Source: DATLFA01 sp039934635 (GTDB lineage: Bacteria > Actinomycetota > Acidimicrobiia > Acidimicrobiales > WLNW01). From it: 38,558 nucleotides of DNA. Below are positions 22,764 through 30,812 of this stretch, piece by piece. Location: positions 1 through 38,558 of the forward strand of contig JBDTLT010000027.1 in the NCBI GenBank assembly GCA_039934635.1, given 5' to 3'. Numbering within the stretch: position 1 is the stretch's first letter; each line of letters starts with the position of its first letter. The notes under the pieces are model-generated. The model was not told where the DNA came from. It was given only the letters and a program-made list of their open reading frames with translations, and ran no database searches. A program made the translations under genes and the position numbers.

Positions 22764-23951
22764 CTACCGCGGCTGCATGGCGGTGTCGAAGGCCACCCGC
22801 GCCGCGTCGCGGGCGGCCGGCTGCAGCCAGAGGTCGACGACGGTCATGGCCATGGCCTTGGCGCCGTCGAGAACTGCCTGGTCACCAAGGGGGGACGCTG
22901 CGTGGACGGCGAAATCCTTGGTGTGGATGGCGCACCCCACCGGGGCCGCCTTGATCATCGGATGGATGGCCGGCACCGAATAGCTGACGTTGCCCATGTC
23001 GGTCGAGCCGATCACGGCGGTGTCTTCGTCCGCCTCGACGACGACCCGGCCGAGCTGCTCGGCGTTGGCGGTGTACAGCCCGAGCAACGGCGCATTGTCG
23101 ACCATGTCGGCATACGGGATGTCACCCCACTCGTGCTCGAACGTGCAGCCCGTCGCCCGCGCGCCGGCCTCGAGCGCGGCCAGGACCCTGGCCTTGAGCG
23201 GCTCGATGGTGCGCAGGTTCTTGGAGCGCACGTACCAGAACGCTTCGGCATAGTCGGGGACGATGTTGGGCTTGTCGCCGGCGCGCAGGAACACGCCGTG
23301 GATGCGCTCGCTCGGCAGGATGTGTTGCCGCAACGCCGCGACGTTCATATAACCGAGCACAGCGGCGTCGAGCGCGTTGGTGCCTTGCCACGGTGACGCG
23401 GCGGCGTGGGCCGCGCGCCCGAAGTAACGCACGGTCAGCTGATGAATCGCGATCGCTTCCATCGTGGGCAGGTCGCTGCTGGCGGGGTGCACCATCATCG
23501 CGGCCACCACGCCCTCGAACGCACCGGCATCGATGAGCTTTTGCTTGCCCCCGCCACCCTCTTCGGCGGGCGTGCCGAGAATCATCACGCGCCCGCCGAG
23601 CGCGTCGGCGACTGCGGCGGCCGCCAACCCGGCGCCGAGCCCGGCCGCCGCGATGATGTTGTGACCACACGCGTGCCCGATGCCCGGCAGCGCGTCGTAC
23701 TCGCAGAGCACCGCGACGAGCGGCCCGTCATCGCGACCGCTGACCGATACGAACGCGGTGTCGAGCCCGTAGGCATGAGACGTGACGGGTAGCCCCGCCG
23801 CAGCGATGGCCGCGGTCAAGATGTCGTGGGCGAAGTGTTCTTCGTAAGCGAGCTCGGGATGTGCGTGAATCTCGCGCGACACGCGCAGCAGGTCGTCGGC
23901 ACGGCGATCGATATCGGCGATTACCGTTTGTTTCGCGGTCTTGCGGTCCAT
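22764..23951 (-). CDS. M20-family metallo-amidohydrolase (M20D type)
   Basis: The 395-residue protein matches M20D hydrolases such as aminobenzoyl-glutamate or N-acyl-amino-acid amidohydrolases. Its start RVSREIHAHPELAYEEH is typical. Metal ligands are in GHACGHN (C95, H97) and PAEEGGGGK (E130, E131), with H155 in MVHPAS; the Cys ligand is usual in the M20D group. The middle holds the dimerisation domain (GRAAHAAASPWQGTNALDAA). It would cleave an amide bond in the cytoplasm; the acyl and amine parts are unknown. The ATG follows the DAGK-like stop by nine bases, and TAACCT overlapping that stop is a possible -10 box. Confidence 0.94.
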   Translation of the reverse strand: MDRKTAKQTVIADIDRRADDLLRVSREIHAHPELAYEEHFAHDILTAAIAAAGLPVTSHAYGLDTAFVSVSGRDDGPLVAVLCEYDALPGIGHACGHNIIAAAGLGAGLAAAAVADALGGRVMILGTPAEEGGGGKQKLIDAGAFEGVVAAMMVHPASSDLPTMEAIAIHQLTVRYFGRAAHAAASPWQGTNALDAAVLGYMNVAALRQHILPSERIHGVFLRAGDKPNIVPDYAEAFWYVRSKNLRTIEPLKARVLAALEAGARATGCTFEHEWGDIPYADMVDNAPLLGLYTANAEQLGRVVVEADEDTAVIGSTDMGNVSYSVPAIHPMIKAAPVGCAIHTKDFAVHAASPLGDQAVLDGAKAMAMTVVDLWLQPAARDAARVAFDTAMQPR

Positions 23952-23960
23952 CGGTGCAGG

Positions 23961-24575
23961 TTACACGTACACGCGCAGCGCTTCGCGGTGACACTCGATC
24001 TGCATCGCCGTTGCCTCGCCGACCGGCTCGCCGTCGACGTAGATCGTTCGTGTCGCGCCGAATCTGACCTCGGCAGTAGTGATCTTGCGCATCTTTATCG
24101 CGGGATGCGGCACATGCGTGCCGGTCGGTAGGCGGCGGCGCGCTTTGAGGCGGTCACCGAGCGACAAGCGGGCTTCGACGAGATCGAAGTAGCCGTCACC
24201 GGGATGCGCTCGTGGGGCCACGATCCAATCACCGAGCCATTCGCTGTTCATGACGGCGAACACCGGGCTGGTCCAGCCGCGCGACCGTGCGATGACCTGC
24301 GCGACGAATGCGAATCGTCGACCGTCGATGATCACTGATCCGACATCGACCATCGCGACGAGTACCTCGTCATCGCCCTGGAGGTGCCGCGCGTTGCGGC
24401 GGCCGCCGAGCGCCCGCCGCAGATCGCCACCGGCCAATCCGACCTCCGGCAACGCCGCGTTGTCGTTCCAGGCGCGTTCGACGAGGAGGCCGACTTCGCG
24501 ATCGCTTGCCGCGACAACGGTGGCGGCCGGCATCTTGGCGAGGTCGCCCCAGTCTTCGTTGCGGCGCACGCTCAT
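23961..24575 (-). CDS. diacylglycerol-kinase-family C-terminal domain protein, catalytic half missing
   Basis: The 204-residue product resembles the C-terminal beta-sandwich of DAGK/LCB5 lipid kinases: VIARSRGWTSPVFAVMNSEW, the GDWIVAPRAHPGDGYFDLVE stretch and HPAIKMRKI, ending with VDGEPVGEA. The N-terminal ATP-binding half with its GGDGT motif is absent; only a GLAGGDLRRALGG segment lies before the sandwich. Kinase activity is therefore doubtful. It could bind a lipid or nucleotide, or form a complex with a partner. Full proteins of this reduced type, as I recall, exist in actinobacteria, so this need not be a decayed gene. The ATG overlaps the HelY stop as ATGA, so it is coupled to the helicase. 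Confidence 0.82.
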   Translation of the reverse strand: MSVRRNEDWGDLAKMPAATVVAASDREVGLLVERAWNDNAALPEVGLAGGDLRRALGGRRNARHLQGDDEVLVAMVDVGSVIIDGRRFAFVAQVIARSRGWTSPVFAVMNSEWLGDWIVAPRAHPGDGYFDLVEARLSLGDRLKARRRLPTGTHVPHPAIKMRKITTAEVRFGATRTIYVDGEPVGEATAMQIECHREALRVYV

Positions 24576-27181
24576 GATGACGGCGTCGACGGAACGACAG
24601 TGTCGGTCTCGTCGATCGCACCCGAGATGGCCACGACACCGTGCGAGAGCGCGTCGGCCGCCGCGCGTGCCGTGCGGGCAGTCGCCGGCGACAACGCGGT
24701 GTCGCCGAGTTGTCGCAGCACGTCGATGAGTTGCTTCGTGGTGCGTACGAAGTCACCACCCGACAGGTCTTCGTCTTCGAGCACGCGCTCGAGCGATTCG
24801 CCGGCGGCCCACGCGTGAGCGAGGGCGAAGAAGGTGGCATCCGGGCGTCGCGTGGGTGGCAAGCGCGCCGCGATCTCGTGCGCATTGAGGGCGTCGGCGA
24901 TGCGCAACAGCGCGTCGAACCGGTCCTTCATCGCCTTGTTCGGGAACCAGGGCGCGGGGGGCGGCGTGGGAGAACGGTGCTCGTAGACGAACGCCGAAGC
25001 GATGCCCGCGAACGACGCGACGTCGAGGCCGTCGAACAGGCCCGCGGCGATCGTCTCTGCGATGAGCAGATCGCTCTCGTGGAAGATGCGCACGAGCAGC
25101 TCGCCTTTGGGCGTGAGTGCCCACCCATCGACGAAACCCCGCGACGCGAGCACCCCGAGCACGTCGTCGAATCTGCGCGCGAGCGACTCGCCGCGTGTCG
25201 CGATGCGCCGTTCGAGGTCCGCGACTTCGCGCTCGGCGCGACGGAGTTGCTCGGCGGCGCGTTGCAGGCGGCGCTGATCGGACGATTGACGCTGGGCTCG
25301 GGCGCGTTGTGCTGCCGCGCGGCGCGTCGACGGTCCGGTGGGTCGGGCGCGGCGTACGCGCAGGGCGACCTCGTGTTGGAACGCGCGGTTGCCCGGCGCG
25401 AACGGGACGGGAAGCTCGATGGACCCCACGACCACCGGCGGTTCGTCGAAGTCGGCGTCGGACAGTGAGGTGACGATGTCGGTGGCGGTGATAAGGCGCA
25501 CCCGCACCGTGCCCCGTTTGCGTTGCGCCACCGACAAGACCGCCGCCCGCTCGCCGTTGCTCGGCACCGCGAGGACATCGCCGGGCCGCAGGGCGGCAAC
25601 ATCGTCGGCGAGCGATCGCTCGGGGTGGTCATCGCCATCTTCGAGTGGTGTCGCGCCGCCGCTGCTGTCGAGCAACTCTTGCAAGCGGACGATGTCGCTG
25701 CGGCGCCGCATGATGCGCTCTTCGTGCAACACCACTGCCCGATCGGTTTGGAACTGGGCGAACGATCGGTTGAGCAGGGTGTGCGCGTGCGCGGCGTCGT
25801 AGCGGCGTACGAGGTTGGCCGCCATGTTGTAGGTCGGCCGAAACGACGACCGAAGCACGAACGAGCGGCTGAGCGCGAGGTCTGCCACTTGTTGGAACGT
25901 GGCGAACGGCGACCACAGCACCACCGCGTGACCGCGCTCGTCGATACCGCGACGGCCGGCGCGCCCCGTGAGTTGGGTGTATTCGCCGGCAGTCAGGAAC
26001 TCATGTGTTTCACCGGTGAACTTGGTCAGCTTTTCGATCACGACCGTGCGGGCGGGCATGTTGATGCCGAGCGCGAGGGTCTCGGTGGCGAATACCACCT
26101 TGACGAGACCGGCGGTGAACAACACCTCGACGGCTTCTTTGAACGGCGGCACCATCCCCGCGTGATGTGCGGCAAATCCGCGCTCGAGGCCTTCGAGCCA
26201 CGCGTCGTAGTTCAGTACGTCGAGATCGCTGTCGGTGAGCGTCGCGGTGCGTTCTTCGACGATGGCGCGGATCTGTTCACGCTCGACCGGTTGCGTGAGC
26301 CGGAGGTGCGCGTTGACACAGAAACGCACCGCATCGTCGCACGCGGCGCGGCTGAAGATGAAATAGATCGCCGGCAGCAGATCTTCGGCTGCGAGTCGCT
26401 CGACGACATCGACGCGCCACGGCGTGGCGAAGGGCTGCCGGGGACGCCCGCGGTCGCGCCGGGACATCTGATGGTCGGAGTCGTGGCGCGACCGGCGGGG
26501 GTCGAACGCCGTGAAGCGTTGGCCTTCGGGATTGGGTCGGTCGTCGAGCAACGTCGGTATGAGGTGCAGTTGGTCGGAGAAGCGATCGGCCGCCATGTAC
26601 AAGTTGATGAGCTCGACGGGACGGCGCGTCTCGACGACCACTGTCGTCGGCCCGCGGACAGCAGTGAGCCATTCGCCGAGTTCGGTCGCGTTGGACACGG
26701 TGGCCGAGAGACAGACCAGCCGGGTTGCGCGCGGCAGGTGGATGATCACCTCTTCCCACACCGAGCCGCGGTAGGTGTCCTGCAGGTAGTGCACTTCGTC
26801 GAGGATCACGTAGCGCAGACCGCCGAGGGCGTGTGAACCGGCATAGATCATGTTGCGCAGGACTTCGGTCGTCATCACCACGATGGCCGCGTCGGGGTTG
26901 ACCGCGTTGTCGCCAGTGAGCAGACCGACACTCGCGACCCCATGGCGCGCGACCAGATCGCGGTACTTCTGATTCGACAGTGCCTTTATCGGCGCGGTGT
27001 AGAACGCCCGCTGGCCATGGGCGAGTGCGTCGACGATCGCGTGCTCGGCCACGACGGTCTTGCCGCTGCCCGTCGGTGCGGCGACGAGTACGGATTCGCC
27101 TGCGTCGAGCGCGGCGATCGCTTCGATCTGGAATCGATCGAGTACGAAGTCGTAGTCGAAGCCCGGCGGATCGCGGTGCAC
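24572..27181 (-). CDS. helY: Ski2-like DEAD/DEVH-box helicase HelY
   Basis: The 869-residue SF2 helicase has Walker A APTGSGKT (residues 35-42), the DEVH box in VILDEVHYLQD (128-131), motif III CLSATVSNATELGEWL and motif VI QLTGRAGRRGIDERG. The long C-terminal region with a coiled coil (QLRRAEREVADLERRI) and the helical end fits the DSHCT/Ski2-Mtr4 architecture. Actinobacterial HelY proteins are RNA or DNA helicases of uncertain role. I start it at the GTG at 27181, one base after the tatC stop; a longer frame overlaps tatC and its extra residues are Ser/Arg-rich. The order tatA-tatC-helY is the same as in mycobacteria, next to the proteasome genes. Confidence 0.95.
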   Translation of the reverse strand: MHRDPPGFDYDFVLDRFQIEAIAALDAGESVLVAAPTGSGKTVVAEHAIVDALAHGQRAFYTAPIKALSNQKYRDLVARHGVASVGLLTGDNAVNPDAAIVVMTTEVLRNMIYAGSHALGGLRYVILDEVHYLQDTYRGSVWEEVIIHLPRATRLVCLSATVSNATELGEWLTAVRGPTTVVVETRRPVELINLYMAADRFSDQLHLIPTLLDDRPNPEGQRFTAFDPRRSRHDSDHQMSRRDRGRPRQPFATPWRVDVVERLAAEDLLPAIYFIFSRAACDDAVRFCVNAHLRLTQPVEREQIRAIVEERTATLTDSDLDVLNYDAWLEGLERGFAAHHAGMVPPFKEAVEVLFTAGLVKVVFATETLALGINMPARTVVIEKLTKFTGETHEFLTAGEYTQLTGRAGRRGIDERGHAVVLWSPFATFQQVADLALSRSFVLRSSFRPTYNMAANLVRRYDAAHAHTLLNRSFAQFQTDRAVVLHEERIMRRRSDIVRLQELLDSSGGATPLEDGDDHPERSLADDVAALRPGDVLAVPSNGERAAVLSVAQRKRGTVRVRLITATDIVTSLSDADFDEPPVVVGSIELPVPFAPGNRAFQHEVALRVRRARPTGPSTRRAAAQRARAQRQSSDQRRLQRAAEQLRRAEREVADLERRIATRGESLARRFDDVLGVLASRGFVDGWALTPKGELLVRIFHESDLLIAETIAAGLFDGLDVASFAGIASAFVYEHRSPTPPPAPWFPNKAMKDRFDALLRIADALNAHEIAARLPPTRRPDATFFALAHAWAAGESLERVLEDEDLSGGDFVRTTKQLIDVLRQLGDTALSPATARTARAAADALSHGVVAISGAIDETDTVVPSTPSS

Positions 27182-27182
27182 G

Positions 27183-27983
27183 TCAGGCAGCGGTCGCCAC
27201 GGCCGGCCGGCGAGCGCGTCGCCGTAGCCAGATCTTGCCGAAGATGATCGAACCTTCGTAGAAGAGGTACATCGGGCCGGCGAGCACACACAAGCTGATC
27301 GGATCGCCCGACGGTGTGATCACGGCAACGAGCACCGTGATGCCGACGGCCGCGTAACGGCGCGCTTTTCCCAAGCCCTTGGGCGTGACGATGCCGATCA
27401 TCTGTAAGAACGCCAATAACAACGGGAACTCGAAGCCGAGACCGAACGCGACCATCATCTTGATGATGAGGCTCAGGTAGGGCTTGGCCGAGTACACCGT
27501 GATCAGATCAGGTCCGCCGATATTGATCAAGAAGTCGAGTGCCTTCGGGATCGTCCAATAGGCCAACGCGCTGCCGAGACAGAACAACATGGCGCCGAGG
27601 ACGACGAACGGCACGGCGTAACGGCGCTCGTGCTTGTAGAGGCCGGGAGCGACAAAGCGCCACACCTGCCACAAGATGATCGGCATGGCCAGCGCAATGC
27701 CCCCATACAGAGCGATCGTGGTGCGCAGGCCAAAGCCCTCGAGTGGATTGGTGACGAGCAACCCGCAGTTGCTGCGGGTGAGCAACGTGCTCGTGTCGCC
27801 GTCCGCGACCTCGGGAAGGGCCTTGCAATAGGGCTTCAGCAAGAAATTGAAGATGCGGTCATAGAAGATCCAACACACCGTGGCGCCGACGCCGACGGCC
27901 ACGAGGCTGCGCACGAGCCTCGTACGCAGTTCGGTCAAGTGCTCGATCAGGGTCATTCGCCCGTGTTCGAGTTCGGCGCTCAT
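27183..27983 (-). CDS. tatC: Sec-independent translocase subunit TatC
   Basis: The 266-residue polytopic membrane protein starts with the family signature MTLIEHLTELRTRLVRS, whose conserved Glu and Arg contact the twin-arginine signal. Six hydrophobic helices are spread through the sequence, with FEFPLLLAFLQMIGIV and VITPSGDP near the end as in all TatC proteins. It is the receptor and core of the Tat export machine, which moves folded proteins across the inner membrane. It follows tatA/B by nine bases and precedes helY by one base, so the three are one transcript. The ATG at 27983 has only a weak GAGAG upstream. Confidence 0.97.
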   Translation of the reverse strand: MSAELEHGRMTLIEHLTELRTRLVRSLVAVGVGATVCWIFYDRIFNFLLKPYCKALPEVADGDTSTLLTRSNCGLLVTNPLEGFGLRTTIALYGGIALAMPIILWQVWRFVAPGLYKHERRYAVPFVVLGAMLFCLGSALAYWTIPKALDFLINIGGPDLITVYSAKPYLSLIIKMMVAFGLGFEFPLLLAFLQMIGIVTPKGLGKARRYAAVGITVLVAVITPSGDPISLCVLAGPMYLFYEGSIIFGKIWLRRRARRPAVATAA

Positions 27984-27992
27984 GGGCTCTCG

Positions 27993-28331
27993 TTACGAGG
28001 TGGGGTCGGTGTGGTGGGCCGGTGGTGTGTCGACCTTGACCTCGGGCGGGGCTTCGGCTGTAGCGGCGACGTCGGCGGGGGTAGGGGCTTCGGCTGTAGC
28101 GGCGACGTCGTCTTTCACCGGCAGCCCGCTCGGAACCTGCGCGGTCGGCGTGGGCTCGGGCTCGACTTCGAGTGCGGCCCGCAATTCTCGCTGAAAGCCG
28201 CCGGAGACCTTGCGGAACTCCGCGACGGCCTTGCCGAGTTGGCGGGCCGCGTCGGGCAGCTTGGCCGGGCCGAGGACGAGCAACGCAACCAGCATGATGA
28301 CGAGGACTTCACCGCCACCAAGATTGCCCAT
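27993..28331 (-). CDS. TatA/TatB-family twin-arginine translocase subunit
   Basis: The 112-residue protein has one N-terminal membrane helix, GGGEVLVIMLVALLVLGPAK, then the amphipathic helix LPDAARQLGKAVAEFRKV. Glu8 in the first helix and the long variable tail resemble TatB, while in many actinobacteria the syntenic gene is called tatA, so I leave the subunit open. The tail contains two perfect 27-bp copies (28048-28074 and 28084-28110) that repeat DVAATAEAP. The ATG has no Shine-Dalgarno; TAGACT, which starts with the stop codon of the upstream gene, lies nine bases before it. It works with TatC downstream. Confidence 0.93.
   Translation of the reverse strand: MGNLGGGEVLVIMLVALLVLGPAKLPDAARQLGKAVAEFRKVSGGFQRELRAALEVEPEPTPTAQVPSGLPVKDDVAATAEAPTPADVAATAEAPPEVKVDTPPAHHTDPTS
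28048..28110. repeat. 27-bp perfect direct repeat within tatA/B
   Basis: Copies at 28048-28074 and 28084-28110 are identical over 27 bases, separated by nine bases; the period of 36 bases keeps the frame. They encode the repeated DVAATAEAP in the disordered TatA/B tail. The exact identity points to a recent duplication. Confidence 0.85.
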
Positions 28332-28343
28332 AGGCGGCGCAGT

Positions 28344-28586
28344 CTACCGGCCGCTCTCCGGATCTTCGGGTCGCCGCAACGTGCGGGCACGGGTCGCGGC
28401 GCCGCGGTAGGCCGGCACCACATGGGTGGTCTCGTGGTGCAAGTCGTCGACGGCGACGGAGAGCCGCACCAGCTTGGCGGCCCTTACTCGCAGCACTTCC
28501 GCGTGGCCAAGGACGCTGCGTTGCGCCACGGCTATCACGACCACGCTCACACAGAGGGTGCCGAGCAGTCCGACCACGACAAGCAT
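28344..28586 (-). CDS. 80-residue small membrane protein upstream of tatA/B
   Basis: The protein starts with a hydrophobic segment (MLVVVGLLGTLCVSVVVIAV), a probable membrane anchor with the rest in the cytoplasm. The remainder is basic and helical (LRVRAAKLVRLSVAVDDLHH) and ends Arg/Pro-rich. No family is recognised. It lies 12 bases before tatA/B on the same strand and has its own TAACGT box eight bases before the ATG (28595-28600). A role with the Tat complex is only suggested by position; it may be an unrelated passenger. Confidence 0.65.
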   Translation of the reverse strand: MLVVVGLLGTLCVSVVVIAVAQRSVLGHAEVLRVRAAKLVRLSVAVDDLHHETTHVVPAYRGAATRARTLRRPEDPESGR

Positions 28587-28594
28587 CGTGGGCG

Positions 28595-28600
28595 ACGTTA
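28595..28600 (-). promoter_or_regulatory. leaderless -10 box for the 80-residue gene and Tat-HelY unit
   Basis: Minus-strand TAACGT is followed by eight bases and the ATG at 28586. It would give a leaderless message covering the small membrane gene, tatA/B, tatC and helY. Confidence 0.5.
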
Positions 28601-28637
28601 GCTCGCCTGGGCCCGAGCGGCCGTCAGAGCGGGAAGC

Positions 28638-28970
28638 TCAGCGGTTGAGCAGTGCCTGCATGGCCTCTTCGAGCAGGACCTCGTCGCTCAGCAGGACGTG
28701 GAAGTCGAGCAGGTCGTCGTGGCTGATCGGCGCCCCTCGATGCTGCTCACCGAGTTCGGCGGGCAACGTCCAGGTATCCATCGCGACACCCGAGGCGACC
28801 AGTAGGTCGATCGTGCGGGCCTCTGCGCCTTTCACCACCGTGAAGTGGCAGATCGGGCAACGGAATCGATAGTCGCCATGGTTGTCGTTGAGACATACAC
28901 GCACGCGCACGTCCGCAGTGGTCAACTCGACGTCACCGCACGTCGGGCAACTTGCACGGATCGTAGCCAT
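28638..28970 (-). CDS. 110-residue zinc-ribbon protein
   Basis: The protein starts MATIRASCPTCGDVELTTAD and has a second pair in FRCPICHF, giving C8, C11, C38 and C41 as zinc ligands; C26 may assist. The rest is helical. Similar small proteins with this opening, as I recall, are common and uncharacterised in actinobacteria. I start at 28970, where AGAGGA lies nine bases upstream, rather than at a 164-residue extension whose extra 54 residues look unlike the family. It lies upstream of the 80-residue gene by about 50 bases. The 200 bases to its right, up to the divergent GDPD gene, hold no other gene that I can see. Confidence 0.82.
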   Translation of the reverse strand: MATIRASCPTCGDVELTTADVRVRVCLNDNHGDYRFRCPICHFTVVKGAEARTIDLLVASGVAMDTWTLPAELGEQHRGAPISHDDLLDFHVLLSDEVLLEEAMQALLNR

Positions 28971-29170
28971 CCGGAACCGTCCTCTTCCCTCTAGGTACCG
29001 CGAAGCATCGGCATGGCTGAAGAGGCGCTTGAGTGAGTCGATAGGACCTTTCCCGTTACTCCCTGTTGTTCCCTGGCCTTTGTGTAGGCCGTAGTACTCC
29101 TCGTGATGATCCACATGACTCAGTCGGCCCACGTTGCGCTGACTTGACCAGTTGAGGATGATGAATCCCC

Positions 29171-29887
29171 GTGTCCACTCGCCTCCCCGCCCTCCGTGTG
29201 CCGCCCATCGGTTTCGCCCACCGCGGGGCCAAGGCGCACGCGCGAGAAAACACCCTCGAATCGTTCCTGTTGGCCCGTCGTTTGGGTGCGACGGGCCTCG
29301 AGAGCGACGCGTGGCTGACCCGTGACGGCCACGTGGTGCTCGATCACGACGGTGTCGTCGGTCGAATGCGCAAGCGCCCGCTCTTTCATTTCGAGCGCTC
29401 CCGGGTGCCCGGTCACATCCCGACCCTCGATGAGCTCTACCTCGCGTGCGGTACCGACTACGACCTCGCGCTCGACATCAAGGACCCGGCGGCGATCGAG
29501 GCCGTCGTCGCGATTGCGCAGCGTTATCGCGCGACGGATCGGCTGTGGGTGTGTCACCACGACTGGCGGTTGGTGGCCTCCTGGCGAGAACTCGACCCCG
29601 ACATCAAGCTCGTCGATTCGACGCGGCTACGGCTGATGAAAGACGGCGCCGAACGGCGTGCCGCGCAACTCGCCGAGGCGGGCATCGATGCGGTCAACCT
29701 GCACGTGAGCGACTGGAACGGCGGCCTCACCACGCTGTTCCATCGCTTCGAGCGCTACACGCTCGCGTGGGACGCACAATTCGAGCGTCAACTCGACGAG
29801 GTGGTCGACATGGGCATCGACGGCGTCTTCAGCGACCACACCGATCGCATGGTCGGCGTGATCGCAAAATTCTTTCCCGAAGACTGA
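29171..29887 (+). CDS. glycerophosphodiester phosphodiesterase family protein
   Basis: The 238-residue TIM-barrel protein has FAHRGAKAHARENTLESF (H17, R18, E26, N27) and LESDAWLTRDGHVVLDHDG with E44, D46 and H59, the GDPD metal and catalytic set. It hydrolyses glycerophosphodiesters to glycerol 3-phosphate and an alcohol, usually for phosphate or lipid recycling. No signal peptide is seen, so it is cytoplasmic. The GTG at 29171 precedes the barrel by 13 residues; no good Shine-Dalgarno lies at normal distance. It is the only plus-strand gene between 19.2 and 38.6 kb, set between the zinc-ribbon gene and lepB, and ends four bases before the lepB stop. Confidence 0.93.
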   Translation: MSTRLPALRVPPIGFAHRGAKAHARENTLESFLLARRLGATGLESDAWLTRDGHVVLDHDGVVGRMRKRPLFHFERSRVPGHIPTLDELYLACGTDYDLALDIKDPAAIEAVVAIAQRYRATDRLWVCHHDWRLVASWRELDPDIKLVDSTRLRLMKDGAERRAAQLAEAGIDAVNLHVSDWNGGLTTLFHRFERYTLAWDAQFERQLDEVVDMGIDGVFSDHTDRMVGVIAKFFPED

Positions 29888-29891
29888 GCTA

Positions 29892-30767
29892 TTACAAGAA
29901 ACCGAGTTTGCTCGGCGGCCAGATGCGCACGAACGCGCGGCCGACGATGAGGTCTTCGTCGATCGGACCGAAGACACGTCCATCGGACGAATGCGTTCGA
30001 TTGTCGCCCATCACGAAGACGTGGCCCGGTGGCACGAGGCATTTGTTGCGCTCGGTCGACGGGTTGGCGCAACCCGTCACCCAGCCGAGGTTGACCGTCG
30101 GCGTGCCGTCGACGAGGTACGGCTCGGTGAGCTTCTGGTCGTCGATGTAGATGTCGCTGCCGCGCAATTCGATGGTTTCGTCGGGCAGCGCGATGACACG
30201 CTTGATCAGATCGTTGATCTCGCTCGATGCCATGTTGGGTGGTCGCTTGAACACGATGAGATCGCCGCGACGGACATCGTGGAGGTGATAGCTGAGCTTG
30301 TTGACCATGATGCGGTCGTTCTTGTGCAGTGTCGGTTCCATCGACTCTGACGGGATGTAGAACGCCTGCAGCACGAAGGCGCGAATCACCAGCGCGACGA
30401 GCACTGCACCGAGCGCTACGGCGAACCATTCGATCCAACCGCGCAACGAATCGTTGGAGGAGCTGTCGTCATCGGGTTCGAGTGGGGTCCCCGCGTCGGC
30501 CGGCGCGTACTGCACGAAGGCATTGTCACGATCGTTGCCTTCGCTGTCGACGAAGGGACCGACGGGCGGACTCGACGTCACGAGCGGCGCGTTGAAGGTC
30601 GGTGCCTGCGTCGCCGGCTTGTCGGTGTGCGCGGCCGCGGGACGAACTACCGGCGCGGCGACTGCGGGCTCGGGCCGCTCTGTGCGCTGGCGCGCCCGGG
30701 CGAGGATCTTGTCGACCCACTGGGGGTCGTCGAGACCGGGTGATCCTTCGGGGGGAGTGTCGTTCAC
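29892..30767 (-). CDS. lepB: signal peptidase I
   Basis: The 291-residue membrane protease has a long disordered cytoplasmic N-terminus (residues 1-107, Pro/Ala-rich), one membrane helix (112-131), then the catalytic part. S142 in IPSESMEPTL and K189 in LIKRVIALPDE form the Ser-Lys dyad. MGDNRTHSSDGR is the conserved box E. It removes signal peptides from exported proteins on the outer face of the membrane. The GTG start has AAGG about six bases upstream. It follows pafC by 45 bases, at the end of the proteasome locus, and is convergent with the GDPD gene. Confidence 0.97.
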   Translation of the reverse strand: MNDTPPEGSPGLDDPQWVDKILARARQRTERPEPAVAAPVVRPAAAHTDKPATQAPTFNAPLVTSSPPVGPFVDSEGNDRDNAFVQYAPADAGTPLEPDDDSSSNDSLRGWIEWFAVALGAVLVALVIRAFVLQAFYIPSESMEPTLHKNDRIMVNKLSYHLHDVRRGDLIVFKRPPNMASSEINDLIKRVIALPDETIELRGSDIYIDDQKLTEPYLVDGTPTVNLGWVTGCANPSTERNKCLVPPGHVFVMGDNRTHSSDGRVFGPIDEDLIVGRAFVRIWPPSKLGFL

Positions 30768-30812
30768 GAGCGGCCTTGGTGGACTGGTCTTATCGCGCGG
30801 TCGAATCGCGCG

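Noticed and set aside
28971..29132. 54-residue upstream extension of the zinc-ribbon protein
   Set aside because: The family start MATIRASCPTCG and a nearby AGAGGA favour 28970; the extension is not similar to anything that I know, though it is open.
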